Shown here: piece after piece, positions 57,007 through 64,000 of the stretch
How positions within the stretch are numbered: the first letter of the stretch is position 1
Layout of the letters: every line of letters begins with the position of its first letter
Assembly (NCBI RefSeq): GCF_000017205.1
Contig: NC_009656.1
Location: forward strand, 1,678,001 to 1,742,000
Source: Pseudomonas paraeruginosa PA7
GTDB lineage: Bacteria > Pseudomonadota > Gammaproteobacteria > Pseudomonadales > Pseudomonadaceae
Direction of reading: 5' to 3'
Length of the DNA: 64,000 bases
The notes under the pieces: model-generated
Told to the model about the DNA's origin: nothing
What the model saw: the letters and a program-made list of their open reading frames with translations, nothing else
Databases searched by the model: none
Made by a program: the position numbers and the translations under genes

Positions 57007-57396
57007 ATGTTGCCCCCGCTCGTCCGCCGTCTGTCCCGCCTTGCCGCCGAACTGGCGGTGCTCATCGCCTTCTGGTGGTCCGGCGGCTGGCTGGCGAAGG
57101 CCATCGGCCTGCCGCTGCCAGGCGGTGTGGTCGGCCTGGCGGCGCTGTTGCTGCTGTTCGCCAGCGGCCTGCTGCGTCCGGCCTGGCTGCAGGCCGGCTC
57201 CGGCCTGTTGCTGGCGGAGATGCTGCTGTTCTTCATCCCCGCGCTGATGAGCCTGCTCGACTATGGCGCGCTGCTGCGCAGCGAGGGCTGGCGGATCCTG
57301 CTGGTGATCATGCTCAGCACCCTGCTGGTGATGCTGGTCACCGCGGTGTCGGTGGAATGGATGTGTCGCTGGAGGACGCGCCATGAGTCTCGATAA
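57007..57396 (+). CDS. lrgA: LrgA/CidA-family holin-like protein
   Basis: A 129-residue protein with four membrane helices, containing FWWSGGWLAKAIGLPLPGGVVGLAALLLL and LLFFIPALMSLLDYG, the LrgA/CidA pattern. LrgA and LrgB together affect murein hydrolase export, autolysis and, in other bacteria, pyruvate uptake. The start codon is 96 bases from the divergent LysR gene. It overlaps lrgB by 14 bases. Confidence 0.92.
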   Translation: MLPPLVRRLSRLAAELAVLIAFWWSGGWLAKAIGLPLPGGVVGLAALLLLFASGLLRPAWLQAGSGLLLAEMLLFFIPALMSLLDYGALLRSEGWRILLVIMLSTLLVMLVTAVSVEWMCRWRTRHESR

Positions 57397-58069
57397 GCAG
57401 GCCCTGTTCTGGCTGCTGGCGACCGTCGGCGGCTATCTGCTCAGCCGCCAGCTGTACCGCCGGGTGAAATGGTACTGGCTGTCGCCGATCGTGTTCGTCC
57501 CGCTGCTGCTCTACGCCCTGGCCATCCCCACCCATACCCGCTACGCCGACTACGCCCGTGACACCGACTGGCTGGTGGCGCTGCTCGGCCCGGCGACCGT
57601 GGCTTTCGCCATCCCGATCTGGCAGCAGCGCGCCCTGCTGGTGCGCCACTGGCCGGCGCTGCTGGCCGGCATGCTCGCCGGCACCACGGTGGCCATCGGC
57701 AGTTCCTGGGCCCTGGCCCAGGCACTGGCGCTGGACGGCCAGGTCACCCTGTCGCTGCTGCCGCGCTCGATCACCACGCCGTTCGCCATGGAGATGTCGC
57801 ACAACCTCGGCGGCGTACCGGAGCTGACCGCGGCCTTCGTGATGATCACCGGGGTGTTCGGCGCGGTGATCGGCGGCACCCTGTTGCGCGTGCTGCGCCT
57901 GCGCACGCCGCTGGCGCGGGGCGCGCTGTTCGGCGTTGGCGCGCACGGCGCCGGCACCAGCCGGGCCTACGAGTTCGGCGGCGAGGAGGGCTCGGCGGCG
58001 GGCCTGCTGATGGTCATGACCGGGCTGTTCAACCTGCTGGTCGCGCCGCTGGTCGCCCACTGCCTGTAG
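57383..58069 (+). CDS. lrgB: LrgB/CidB-family membrane protein
   Basis: A 228-residue protein with several helices. Family motifs are LPRSITTPFAMEMSHNLGGVP and the late GVGAHGAGTSRAYEFGGEEGSAAGLLMV. It is the partner of LrgA. The start at 57383 lies within the end of lrgA and has GGAGGA upstream, so the pair is coupled. The gene ends 128 bases before the aldolase gene. Confidence 0.93.
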   Translation: MSLDKQALFWLLATVGGYLLSRQLYRRVKWYWLSPIVFVPLLLYALAIPTHTRYADYARDTDWLVALLGPATVAFAIPIWQQRALLVRHWPALLAGMLAGTTVAIGSSWALAQALALDGQVTLSLLPRSITTPFAMEMSHNLGGVPELTAAFVMITGVFGAVIGGTLLRVLRLRTPLARGALFGVGAHGAGTSRAYEFGGEEGSAAGLLMVMTGLFNLLVAPLVAHCL

Positions 58070-58197
58070 GCGTCGCGCATAGGCTGGCTGAATCCCCCGT
58101 CATTCAGCGGGTGCGCGAGTGTAAGCCCGGCGACAGTCGGCGGAGGAGGGCGGGGCTAGACTCCGGGCATCCGACAACGACAAAAGAGGATGCCGCC

Positions 58198-58977
58198 GTG
58201 ACTGCCGTTCACTCCCTGCCCACCGATGTGCAAGCCCAGGTGTCCGCCGCCGAATGGCAGGCCCGCGTCGATCTCGCCGCCTGCTACCGGCTGGTCGCCC
58301 TGCACGGTTGGGACGACCTGATCTTCACCCACATTTCCGCCAAGGTGCCCGGCACCGAGGATTTCCTGATCAACCCGTTCGGCCTGATGTTCCACGAGAT
58401 CACCGCTTCCAGCCTGGTGAAGGTGGACGCCAGCGGCAAGAAGCTGATGGACAGCCCCTACGAGATCAATCCGGCCGGCTACACCATCCACAGTGCGGTG
58501 CACGAGGTTCGCCACGACGTCGAGTGCGTGCTGCACATCCATACCGCGGCGGGGATCGCCGTGTCCTGCCAGAAGCAGGGCCTCTTGCCGCTGTCGCAGC
58601 AATCGTTGTTCGTGCTCTCCAGCCTGTCCTACCATGCCTACGAGGGCGTCGCCCTGAACCATGAGGAAAAGGCCCGGCTGCAGGCCGACCTGGGGGCCAG
58701 CAACTTCCTGATCCTGCCCAACCACGGCCTGCTCACCTGTGGCGGCTCGATCGCCGACACCTTCCTGATGATGTTCACCCTGCAGCGCGCCTGCGAGGTG
58801 CAGGTGATGGCGCAGGGCGGCGGCGTGGAGCTGATCCACATTCCCGGGCAGATTCTCGCCGGCGCGCGCGACATGATCGCCGGGGTGATGCGCAGCAAGA
58901 CCGGCATGGGCGGCCAACTGGCCTGGCCGGCGCTGCTGCGCAAGCTCGACCAGCAGAACCCGGGCTACCGCCAGTGA
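58198..58977 (+). CDS. Class II aldolase/adducin-domain protein
   Basis: A 259-residue protein starting with GTG (58198; AAGAGGA eight bases upstream). A longer frame from 58111 lacks family similarity at its start. The metal-binding histidines of class II aldolases are seen in VLHIHTAAGIAVSC and in LPNHGLLTCGGSIAD, and the acidic LINPFGLMFHEITASSLVKV loop is present. The substrate is unknown. The hydrolase gene overlaps its stop codon by four bases (GTGA). Confidence 0.87.
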   Translation: MTAVHSLPTDVQAQVSAAEWQARVDLAACYRLVALHGWDDLIFTHISAKVPGTEDFLINPFGLMFHEITASSLVKVDASGKKLMDSPYEINPAGYTIHSAVHEVRHDVECVLHIHTAAGIAVSCQKQGLLPLSQQSLFVLSSLSYHAYEGVALNHEEKARLQADLGASNFLILPNHGLLTCGGSIADTFLMMFTLQRACEVQVMAQGGGVELIHIPGQILAGARDMIAGVMRSKTGMGGQLAWPALLRKLDQQNPGYRQ

Positions 58978-59870
58978 GCGCGGCGCTGCCGGGCATCCCC
59001 CTGGAGGCCTGGCGCGCGCAGGGCCGCAGCGTGGACTTCAAGGGCTTCCCGATCCGCTACTGGGAGGCCGGGCAGGGCAAGCCGCTGCTGCTGATCCACG
59101 GCTTCCCCAGCGCCGCCTGGGACTGGCACTACCTCTGGGAACCGCTGGCGCGGCGCTACCGCGTGCTGGCCTGCGACATGCTCGGCTTCGGCGACTCGGC
59201 CAAGCCGCGCGGGCATCGCTACAGCCTGCTGGAACAGGCCGACCTGCAACAGGCGCTGCTCGGCCGCCTGGGAATCGACCAGCCGCTGCACGTGCTGGCC
59301 CACGACTACGGCGACAGCGTCGCCCAGGAACTGCTCGCCCGCCATCACGAAGGTCGGTTGCGACTCGCCTCCTGCGTGTTCCTCAACGGCGGGCTGTTCC
59401 CGGAAACGCATCGGCCGGTGCTCAGCCAGAAGCTATTGCTGAGCCCGCTGGGCGGGCTGTTCGCCCGGCTGTTCGACCGCCGCGCCCTGGCGCGCAACTT
59501 CGCCAGGGTCTTCGGCCCACGCAGCCAACCCGGCGAGGCGGAGCTGGACGCCTTCTGGAGCCTGATCGAAAGCAACCAGGGGCAGCGGGTGATGCATCGC
59601 CTGATCCGCTACATCGTCGACCGCCGCGAGCAGCGCGAGCGCTGGGTGGCGGCGTTGCAGCACGGCGGGGTGCCGCTGCGGGTGATCGACGGCGCCGTCG
59701 ACCCGATTTCCGGGGCGCACATGGTCGAGCGCTATCGGCAACTGGTGCGCGATGCCGATTGCGTGCTGCTCGATGGCATCGGCCACTATCCGCAGATCGA
59801 GGCGCCGGGGGCGGTGCTCGAACATTACCTGGCGTTTCGCGCCCGAGTGGATGATTCAGAGTTTTCTTAA
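58974..59870 (+). CDS. Alpha/beta hydrolase, epoxide-hydrolase/dehalogenase type
   Basis: A 298-residue enzyme starting with GTG inside the aldolase stop (GTGA). The oxyanion motif HGFPSAAWDWHYLW, the nucleophile elbow HDYGDSVAQE (aspartate) and the C-terminal histidine in LLDGIGHYPQIEAPGAV define an epoxide hydrolase or haloalkane dehalogenase-like catalytic triad. No halide-binding pair can be confirmed by eye. Coupling to the class II aldolase suggests a common small-molecule pathway. Confidence 0.88.
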   Translation: MSAALPGIPLEAWRAQGRSVDFKGFPIRYWEAGQGKPLLLIHGFPSAAWDWHYLWEPLARRYRVLACDMLGFGDSAKPRGHRYSLLEQADLQQALLGRLGIDQPLHVLAHDYGDSVAQELLARHHEGRLRLASCVFLNGGLFPETHRPVLSQKLLLSPLGGLFARLFDRRALARNFARVFGPRSQPGEAELDAFWSLIESNQGQRVMHRLIRYIVDRREQRERWVAALQHGGVPLRVIDGAVDPISGAHMVERYRQLVRDADCVLLDGIGHYPQIEAPGAVLEHYLAFRARVDDSEFS

Positions 59871-59969
59871 CAGAGTTTGAGATTGCAGCAAGTGTCTTCG
59901 CGACGGGATCGGGGCTAGGGTGCTGGCGCCTCGCAGGACGAGGCCGTTCCATCAGCCCGTGGAGGTTCC

Positions 59970-60263
59970 ATGCACGATCCCGTTTCTCCCCTGCGTGTAT
60001 TCGACGAGGGTTCCTGGCTGTTCCGCCAACTGGTGCTGGCCCAGCCGTTCATCCGCCAATCCGGGCTGATCCTCGCCGAACTCGGCCTGCTGCTGGCGCT
60101 GGGACTCGCCTACCTGTGCTGGCACCAGGGCAACCGCTGGTACGCCGCGGGAGCGGTCCTGGCGCTGCTCGGCAGCGTGTTGCTGGTGGTGGCCCGGCGC
60201 AACTACGACTGGTGGCTGTTCAAGCTCGGTCCGCGCGGCCGGCTGTACATCCCGTTCGACTGA
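59970..60263 (+). CDS. Small two-helix membrane protein of unknown function
   Basis: A 97-residue protein, MHDPVSPLRVFDEGSWLFRQ followed by two hydrophobic helices (about residues 30-50 and 56-74) and a short polar tail ending LYIPFD. I do not recognise a family. The ATG is preceded by GGAGG at good spacing (GTGGAGGTTCC), which supports translation. It lies 99 bases after the hydrolase and 115 before the SDR gene, with no clear tie to either. Confidence 0.65.
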   Translation: MHDPVSPLRVFDEGSWLFRQLVLAQPFIRQSGLILAELGLLLALGLAYLCWHQGNRWYAAGAVLALLGSVLLVVARRNYDWWLFKLGPRGRLYIPFD

Positions 60264-60378
60264 GGGCGAACATCCCCATCCTTTATCGGACGCCATTCAT
60301 GGCGGCGCGAAGCCTTGTCCCTGCCGGCGGGCTGGCCGACACTCGGGCGATCCTTCCTACTGCCCTGGAGTCCCGAAC

Positions 60379-61290
60379 ATGAGCGATGCCCTGCGTTTCG
60401 ACGACCAAGTCGTGATCGTCACCGGAGCCGGTGGCGGCCTCGGCCGCGCCCACGCCCTGCTGTTCGCCAAGCACGGCGCCAGGGTGGTGGTCAACGACCT
60501 CGGCGGCAGCACCCATGGCGAAGGCGCCAGTGCCTCGGCGGCGGACAGGGTGGTGGCGGAAATCCGCGCCGCCGGCGGCACCGCGGTGGCCAACCACGAC
60601 TCGGTCACGGACGGCGGCAGGATAGTGGAGAACGCGCTGGATGCCTTCGGTCGCGTCGACGTGGTGGTCAACAATGCCGGCATCCTCCGTGACAAGACCT
60701 TCCACAAGATGGAGGACGCCGACTGGGACCTGGTCTACCAGGTGCATGTCGAAGGCGCCTACAAGGTCACTCGCGCCGCCTGGCCACACCTGCGCGAGCA
60801 GGCCTACGGGCGGGTGGTGTTCACCTCCTCGACCTCGGGCATCTACGGCAACTTCGGCCAGAGCAACTACGGCATGGCCAAGCTCGGCCTCTACGGCCTG
60901 ACCCGCACCCTGGCCCTGGAGGGACGCAAGAACAATATCCTGGTCAATGCCATCGCCCCCACCGGCGGCACGCGGATGACCGAGGGGCTGATCCCGCCGC
61001 AGGTCTTCGAGCAGCTCAAGCCGGAGCTGGTCAGCCCGCTGGTGGTCTATCTCGGCAGCTCGGCCTGCGAGGATACCTCGGGCCTCTACGAGGTCGGCGG
61101 TGGCTGGATCGGCAAGGTGCGCTGGGAGCGCAGCCTGGGCTTCGGCTTCGATCCGAAGGCCGGCTTCGACGCGGAGGACGTGGCCGCGCACTGGCAGCAG
61201 ATCTGCGACTTCGAGAACGCCGCGCACCCGGCGGACAACGTCGAGGCGCTCCGCGAAATGATGGCCAACCTGCAGAGACACGCGCTCTGA
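60379..61290 (+). CDS. Short-chain dehydrogenase, 17-beta-HSD4/hydroxyacyl-CoA type
   Basis: A 303-residue SDR. The nucleotide loop is VTGAGGGLGRAHALLFAKHG, the insert NDLGGSTHGEGASASAADRV is typical of the peroxisomal multifunctional-enzyme (17-beta-HSD4) subgroup, and the catalytic tyrosine and lysine lie in SNYGMAKLGLYGLTR. Such enzymes act on 3-hydroxyacyl-CoA. An enoyl-CoA hydratase follows 116 bases later, consistent with a fatty-acid or side-chain degradation role. Confidence 0.9.
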   Translation: MSDALRFDDQVVIVTGAGGGLGRAHALLFAKHGARVVVNDLGGSTHGEGASASAADRVVAEIRAAGGTAVANHDSVTDGGRIVENALDAFGRVDVVVNNAGILRDKTFHKMEDADWDLVYQVHVEGAYKVTRAAWPHLREQAYGRVVFTSSTSGIYGNFGQSNYGMAKLGLYGLTRTLALEGRKNNILVNAIAPTGGTRMTEGLIPPQVFEQLKPELVSPLVVYLGSSACEDTSGLYEVGGGWIGKVRWERSLGFGFDPKAGFDAEDVAAHWQQICDFENAAHPADNVEALREMMANLQRHAL

Positions 61291-61334
61291 GGCGCCCGGC
61301 GGAGGCGGCGCGGCGGCGCGAAAAGGACTAAGGT

Positions 61335-61358
61335 GAAGACCGGCTGACGCCGGTCTTC
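61335..61358 (+). terminator. Hairpin between the SDR and enoyl-CoA hydratase genes
   Basis: GAAGACCGGC-TGAC-GCCGGTCTTC is a perfect 10-base stem 44 bases after the SDR stop. There is no immediate T-run, though TTTTTT occurs about 18 bases later. It may be a weak terminator or an mRNA-stability element. Confidence 0.55.
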
Positions 61359-61406
61359 GTCCATCCGCCCGGTGTCTTTTTTCGCGTTTCCCGCAGGGAG
61401 TCTGCC

Positions 61407-62177
61407 ATGAGTGTCATCGTCGAACGCAACGGCCCGGTCACCACCCTGGTCATCGCTCGCCCGGAGCGGCGCAATGCGGTGGACCGGCCGACCGCCCAGG
61501 CCCTGGCCGACGCCCTGCGCGAATTCGAAGCGGACGATACGGCTCGGGTCGCGGTACTCACCGGCAGCGGCGGCAATTTCTGCGCCGGCGCCGACCTGGC
61601 GGCGGTGGCCGAGGATGGCGAGCGGCGCAATCGCCTGGAGGCGGAGGGCGACGGGCCGATGGGACCGAGCCGCATGCAGCTCGGCAAGCCGCTGATCGCC
61701 GCCATCGAAGGCTATGCGGTGGCCGGTGGGCTGGAGCTGGCGCTGCTCGCCGACCTGCGGGTGATGGCCGAGGACGCCATCTGCGGAGTGTTCTGCCGGC
61801 GCTTCGGCGTGCCGCTGATCGATGGCGGCAGCGTGCGCCTGCCGCGGATCGTCGGGCAGGGCCGGGCGCTCGACCTGATCCTCACCGGGCGGCCGGTGAA
61901 GGCCGACGAAGCGTTGCAGATCGGCCTGGCCAACCGGGTGGTGCCGAGCGGTTCGGCGCGAGCCGAGGCCGAGGAACTGGCGGCGGAACTCGCCGCCTTC
62001 CCGCAGACCTGCATGCTCGCCGACCGCGCCAGCGTATACGCGCAGTGGGAACTGTCCTTCGACGTGGCCCTGGCCAACGAATTCCAGGGCGGGCTGGCGG
62101 TCATCGAGAGCGGCGAGACCCTGGAGGGCGCGCAGCGTTTCAGGGACGGCGAGGGGCGCCACGGGCGCTTCGAGTGA
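61407..62177 (+). CDS. Enoyl-CoA hydratase/isomerase
   Basis: A 256-residue crotonase-fold protein. The oxyanion-hole loops GSGGNFCAGADLAAVAED and AIEGYAVAGGLELALLADLR are present, with the later FGVPLIDGGSVRLPRIVGQG block of crotonases. It hydrates or isomerises enoyl-CoA. Both usual catalytic glutamate positions cannot be confirmed, since the RRFGVPLIDGG segment is aspartate-containing there. It follows the SDR gene in the same direction. Confidence 0.87.
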   Translation: MSVIVERNGPVTTLVIARPERRNAVDRPTAQALADALREFEADDTARVAVLTGSGGNFCAGADLAAVAEDGERRNRLEAEGDGPMGPSRMQLGKPLIAAIEGYAVAGGLELALLADLRVMAEDAICGVFCRRFGVPLIDGGSVRLPRIVGQGRALDLILTGRPVKADEALQIGLANRVVPSGSARAEAEELAAELAAFPQTCMLADRASVYAQWELSFDVALANEFQGGLAVIESGETLEGAQRFRDGEGRHGRFE

Positions 62178-62196
62178 CGCCGTCGCGCCGCGCGGG

Positions 62197-62541
62197 CTAG
62201 CGGTGGATGATCACGTAGCTCTTGCGCACGGTTTCCTCCACGTCCCACACGCCGAGACTGTTCTCCGGCAGCAGCAGGGCGTCGCCGGCCTCGATGCGGA
62301 TGGTCTCGCCGCCGTCCGGGGTGAAGCTGCAGCGGCCTTGCAGGAAGTGACAGAACTCCTGTTCGACGATCTGCCGCCGCCAGCGCCCGGGCGTGCATTC
62401 CCAGATGCCGGTTTCCACCTGGTCGGCGCGCTCCACTGCATAGGCGCGGGTCTGCGCGACCGGCTCGCCGAGGGGCACCGCGACCGGGCTGGCGGCGCCA
62501 AGATCGGCGCCGGCGGTATTTTTCAGAAGGGTGAGGGCCAT
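62197..62541 (-). CDS. Cupin-domain protein (DUF861 type)
   Basis: A 114-residue single-cupin protein. The motifs GIWECTPGRWRRQIVEQEFCHFLQGRCSF and AGDALLLPENSLGVWDVEETVRKSYVII match Cupin_3 (DUF861), with aromatic and glutamate ligands in place of some histidines. It sits 32 bases downstream of an FAD oxidoreductase on the same strand, a frequent pairing in amine catabolism. It is convergent with the enoyl-CoA hydratase gene. Confidence 0.88.
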   Translation of the reverse strand: MALTLLKNTAGADLGAASPVAVPLGEPVAQTRAYAVERADQVETGIWECTPGRWRRQIVEQEFCHFLQGRCSFTPDGGETIRIEAGDALLLPENSLGVWDVEETVRKSYVIIHR

Positions 62542-62573
62542 GTGGGTTTCTCTGTGGGAGGTGGAGGGGATTC

Positions 62574-63980
62574 TCAGCGCATCAGGCTTTCCATGCCGGC
62601 CGCGAGGCTTTGCGCCAGGCTGCGTCGCCAGGGCGCGCTGTGCGGGTCGGCAAGGACCCGGTCCTCATGGACGAAGCTGCGGATGATCGCGTTGTAGCCG
62701 AGCCAGCGGCAGGGCTCCGGTTCCCAGCGGGCCAGGCTGCCCAGCGCACGTTCGCGCACTACCCAGGGTTGGCGCACCAGCTCGTTGTCCTCGCCGAGGA
62801 TCAGCGCGGCCAGGGTGCGGCCGCCGAGGTTGCTGGCGCCGACTCCTTCGCCGCCATAGCCGCCGGAAAGGGCGATGCCACTGGCGCGGTCGACCAGCAT
62901 GTGCGGGTGGAAACGCCGCGCCATGCCCAGGTTGCCGCCCCAGGTATGAGTGATCTTCACATCCCGCAGCAGTGGGAAGAGTTCGCCGAACAGCTGGCGG
63001 CGCAGGCCGACTTCCTCGTCGTCGAGGCTGAAGTCGCTGCGCAGCCTGCCGCCGAAGCGGTAGCCGCCCCGCGCGCCGAAGGCCAGGCGATCGTCGGCGG
63101 TGCGCTGGCCGTAAGTGACCTGGCGGCTGAATTCGCTGAAGGCCTGGCCGCGTTCCAGGCCGATCTCCGCCCAGACCGACGACGGCAGCGGCTCGGTGGC
63201 GACCAGCAGGCTCTGCACCGGCAGTTGGTGGTTGCCCAGCGGCGGCAGGCTGGCGGCATAGCCTTCCACCGCCGGCACGATCCATTCGGCGCGCAGTTCG
63301 CCGCGCTCGGTGCGCAGCAGGCCGCGTTGCCAGTGGCGCACCCGGCTCTTCTCGAACAGCCGCACGCCCAGGCGCTCCACCGCGCGGGCCAGGCCGCGCG
63401 CGAGCCTGGCCGGCTGGATGGTGGCGCAGTGCGGCGAATGGATCGCCCCGTAGCTGCCGGGAATGCGCAACTGCTGGTCGAGCTCCTGCGGCGTCAGCCA
63501 GCGGTAGTCGCTTTCGTCCAGGCCTTCGGCATACAGATCGTGCAGATAGGCGCGCAGGCGGCGTTCCTGTTCCGGGTAGCGTGCCGCGCAATAGAGCACG
63601 CCGCCCTTGCGGTAGTCGCAGTCGATGCCTTCCTCCTGCAGCACCCGCGCGACTTCGTCGGGAATCCCGTGCAGCAGGTCGTAGCCGGTCCGGCGGCGCT
63701 CGGCGGGTAGCGCGGAGAGCAGGCGGTCCTCGCCGAGCAGGTTGCCCATCAGCCAGCCGCCGTTGCGCCCCGAGGCGCCGAAGCCGGCGGTCTCGGCCTC
63801 GACGATGGCGACGCGCAACTGCGGCGCCTGGGTCTTCAGGTAATAGGCGGTCCACAGGCCGGTATAGCCGGCGCCGACGATGGCCACGTCGACCTCGAGG
63901 GAGACTTCCAGGGACGGGCGCGCGGCAAGCGGTTCGTCCAGTTGATTCATCCACAGGCTCAGATGGCGCCAGGCCGACAT
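62574..63980 (-). CDS. FAD-dependent oxidoreductase (DAO family, gamma-glutamylputrescine-oxidase-like)
   Basis: A 468-residue flavoprotein. The Rossmann FAD motif is VDVAIVGAGYTGLWTAYYLK near residues 30-49, followed by FGASGRNGGWLMGNLLGEDR; the late block SGGYGGEGVGASNLGGRTLA is the usual DAO-type C-terminal flavin contact. Such enzymes oxidise amino compounds such as gamma-glutamylputrescine or sarcosine; the substrate here is not certain. The start at MSAWRHLSLW has GGAG upstream. It is followed by a cupin gene, and its upstream context lies outside the window. Confidence 0.9.
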   Translation of the reverse strand: MSAWRHLSLWMNQLDEPLAARPSLEVSLEVDVAIVGAGYTGLWTAYYLKTQAPQLRVAIVEAETAGFGASGRNGGWLMGNLLGEDRLLSALPAERRRTGYDLLHGIPDEVARVLQEEGIDCDYRKGGVLYCAARYPEQERRLRAYLHDLYAEGLDESDYRWLTPQELDQQLRIPGSYGAIHSPHCATIQPARLARGLARAVERLGVRLFEKSRVRHWQRGLLRTERGELRAEWIVPAVEGYAASLPPLGNHQLPVQSLLVATEPLPSSVWAEIGLERGQAFSEFSRQVTYGQRTADDRLAFGARGGYRFGGRLRSDFSLDDEEVGLRRQLFGELFPLLRDVKITHTWGGNLGMARRFHPHMLVDRASGIALSGGYGGEGVGASNLGGRTLAALILGEDNELVRQPWVVRERALGSLARWEPEPCRWLGYNAIIRSFVHEDRVLADPHSAPWRRSLAQSLAAGMESLMR

Positions 63981-64000
63981 AGAAGGCTCCGTAGCAAGAG

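Overview
The window comes from the core chromosome of a Pseudomonas aeruginosa-group bacterium. The base composition is high-GC, and the gene order rnf / tse3-tsi3 / metG / apbC / dcd / rhlABRI / pheC through ssu, fol and lrgAB is that of P. aeruginosa. From memory, several proteins differ from PAO1 by clearly more than the usual strain noise: RhlA carries about a dozen changes, and RhlI has about 10 percent changes plus one extra residue (202 aa). This fits a divergent lineage such as the PA7 / P. paraeruginosa clade, but that assignment is inference. No tRNA, rRNA, CRISPR array, prophage or complete insertion sequence was seen.

Layout. 1-5525 (minus): the start of the rnf electron-transport operon, the type VI secretion effector/immunity pair tse3-tsi3, a DUF4349 lipoprotein and metG. 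5656-7464 (plus): the Mrp/ApbC Fe-S carrier and dcd, closed by a strong terminator. 7465-11713: the rhamnolipid quorum-sensing locus rhlA-rhlB-rhlR-rhlI, with lux-type boxes before rhlA and rhlI. 11819-17366: pheC, two DMT permeases, an NlpC/P60 protein and an NAD-type malic enzyme. 17547-24801: mostly minus-strand housekeeping and transport genes (Nudix, RibD/DHFR-like, MscS-like, two MFS carriers) around a DEAD-box helicase. 25019-29498: a secreted zinc-phospholipase/P1-nuclease-fold protein, a YheU protein and a 7TMR hybrid histidine kinase. 29629-35007: the N-acetylglutaminylglutamine amide (NAGGN) osmolyte operon (asnO-like, ngg, M42 peptidase) divergent from a MarR regulator. 35251-43971: TauE permease, MnmC, polyphosphate:AMP phosphotransferase, thiolase, YceH, Mqo and a DUF6316 protein.

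44175-52657 is a sulfur-scavenging region: the peroxiredoxin lsfA, one ABC uptake set, then ssuE-A-D-C-B-F for alkanesulfonate uptake and desulfonation. A nearly identical motif lies upstream of both lsfA and ssuE, which suggests shared sulfate-starvation control. 52822-55304 (minus) holds the tetrahydromonapterin genes folM-folE-folX followed by DUF1244 and HopJ-family genes. 55501-63980 holds a flavodoxin, a LysR regulator, lrgAB, a class II aldolase with an alpha/beta hydrolase, an SDR with an enoyl-CoA hydratase, and a cupin with an FAD oxidoreductase.

Scattered through the intergenic spaces is a family of palindromic repeats built on GGCGGATAACGCC/GGCGTTATCCGCC-type arms (seven sites). 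One of them supplies the stop codon of the LysR gene. I found no convincing wholly new system. The most useful leads are the perfect CRP/Vfr-type palindrome upstream of a lipobox-bearing Mqo, the shared lsfA/ssuE motif, the repeat family, the apparent absence of the VgrG/PldA genes next to tsi3, and the rhlI box that overlaps the hairpin after rhlR.
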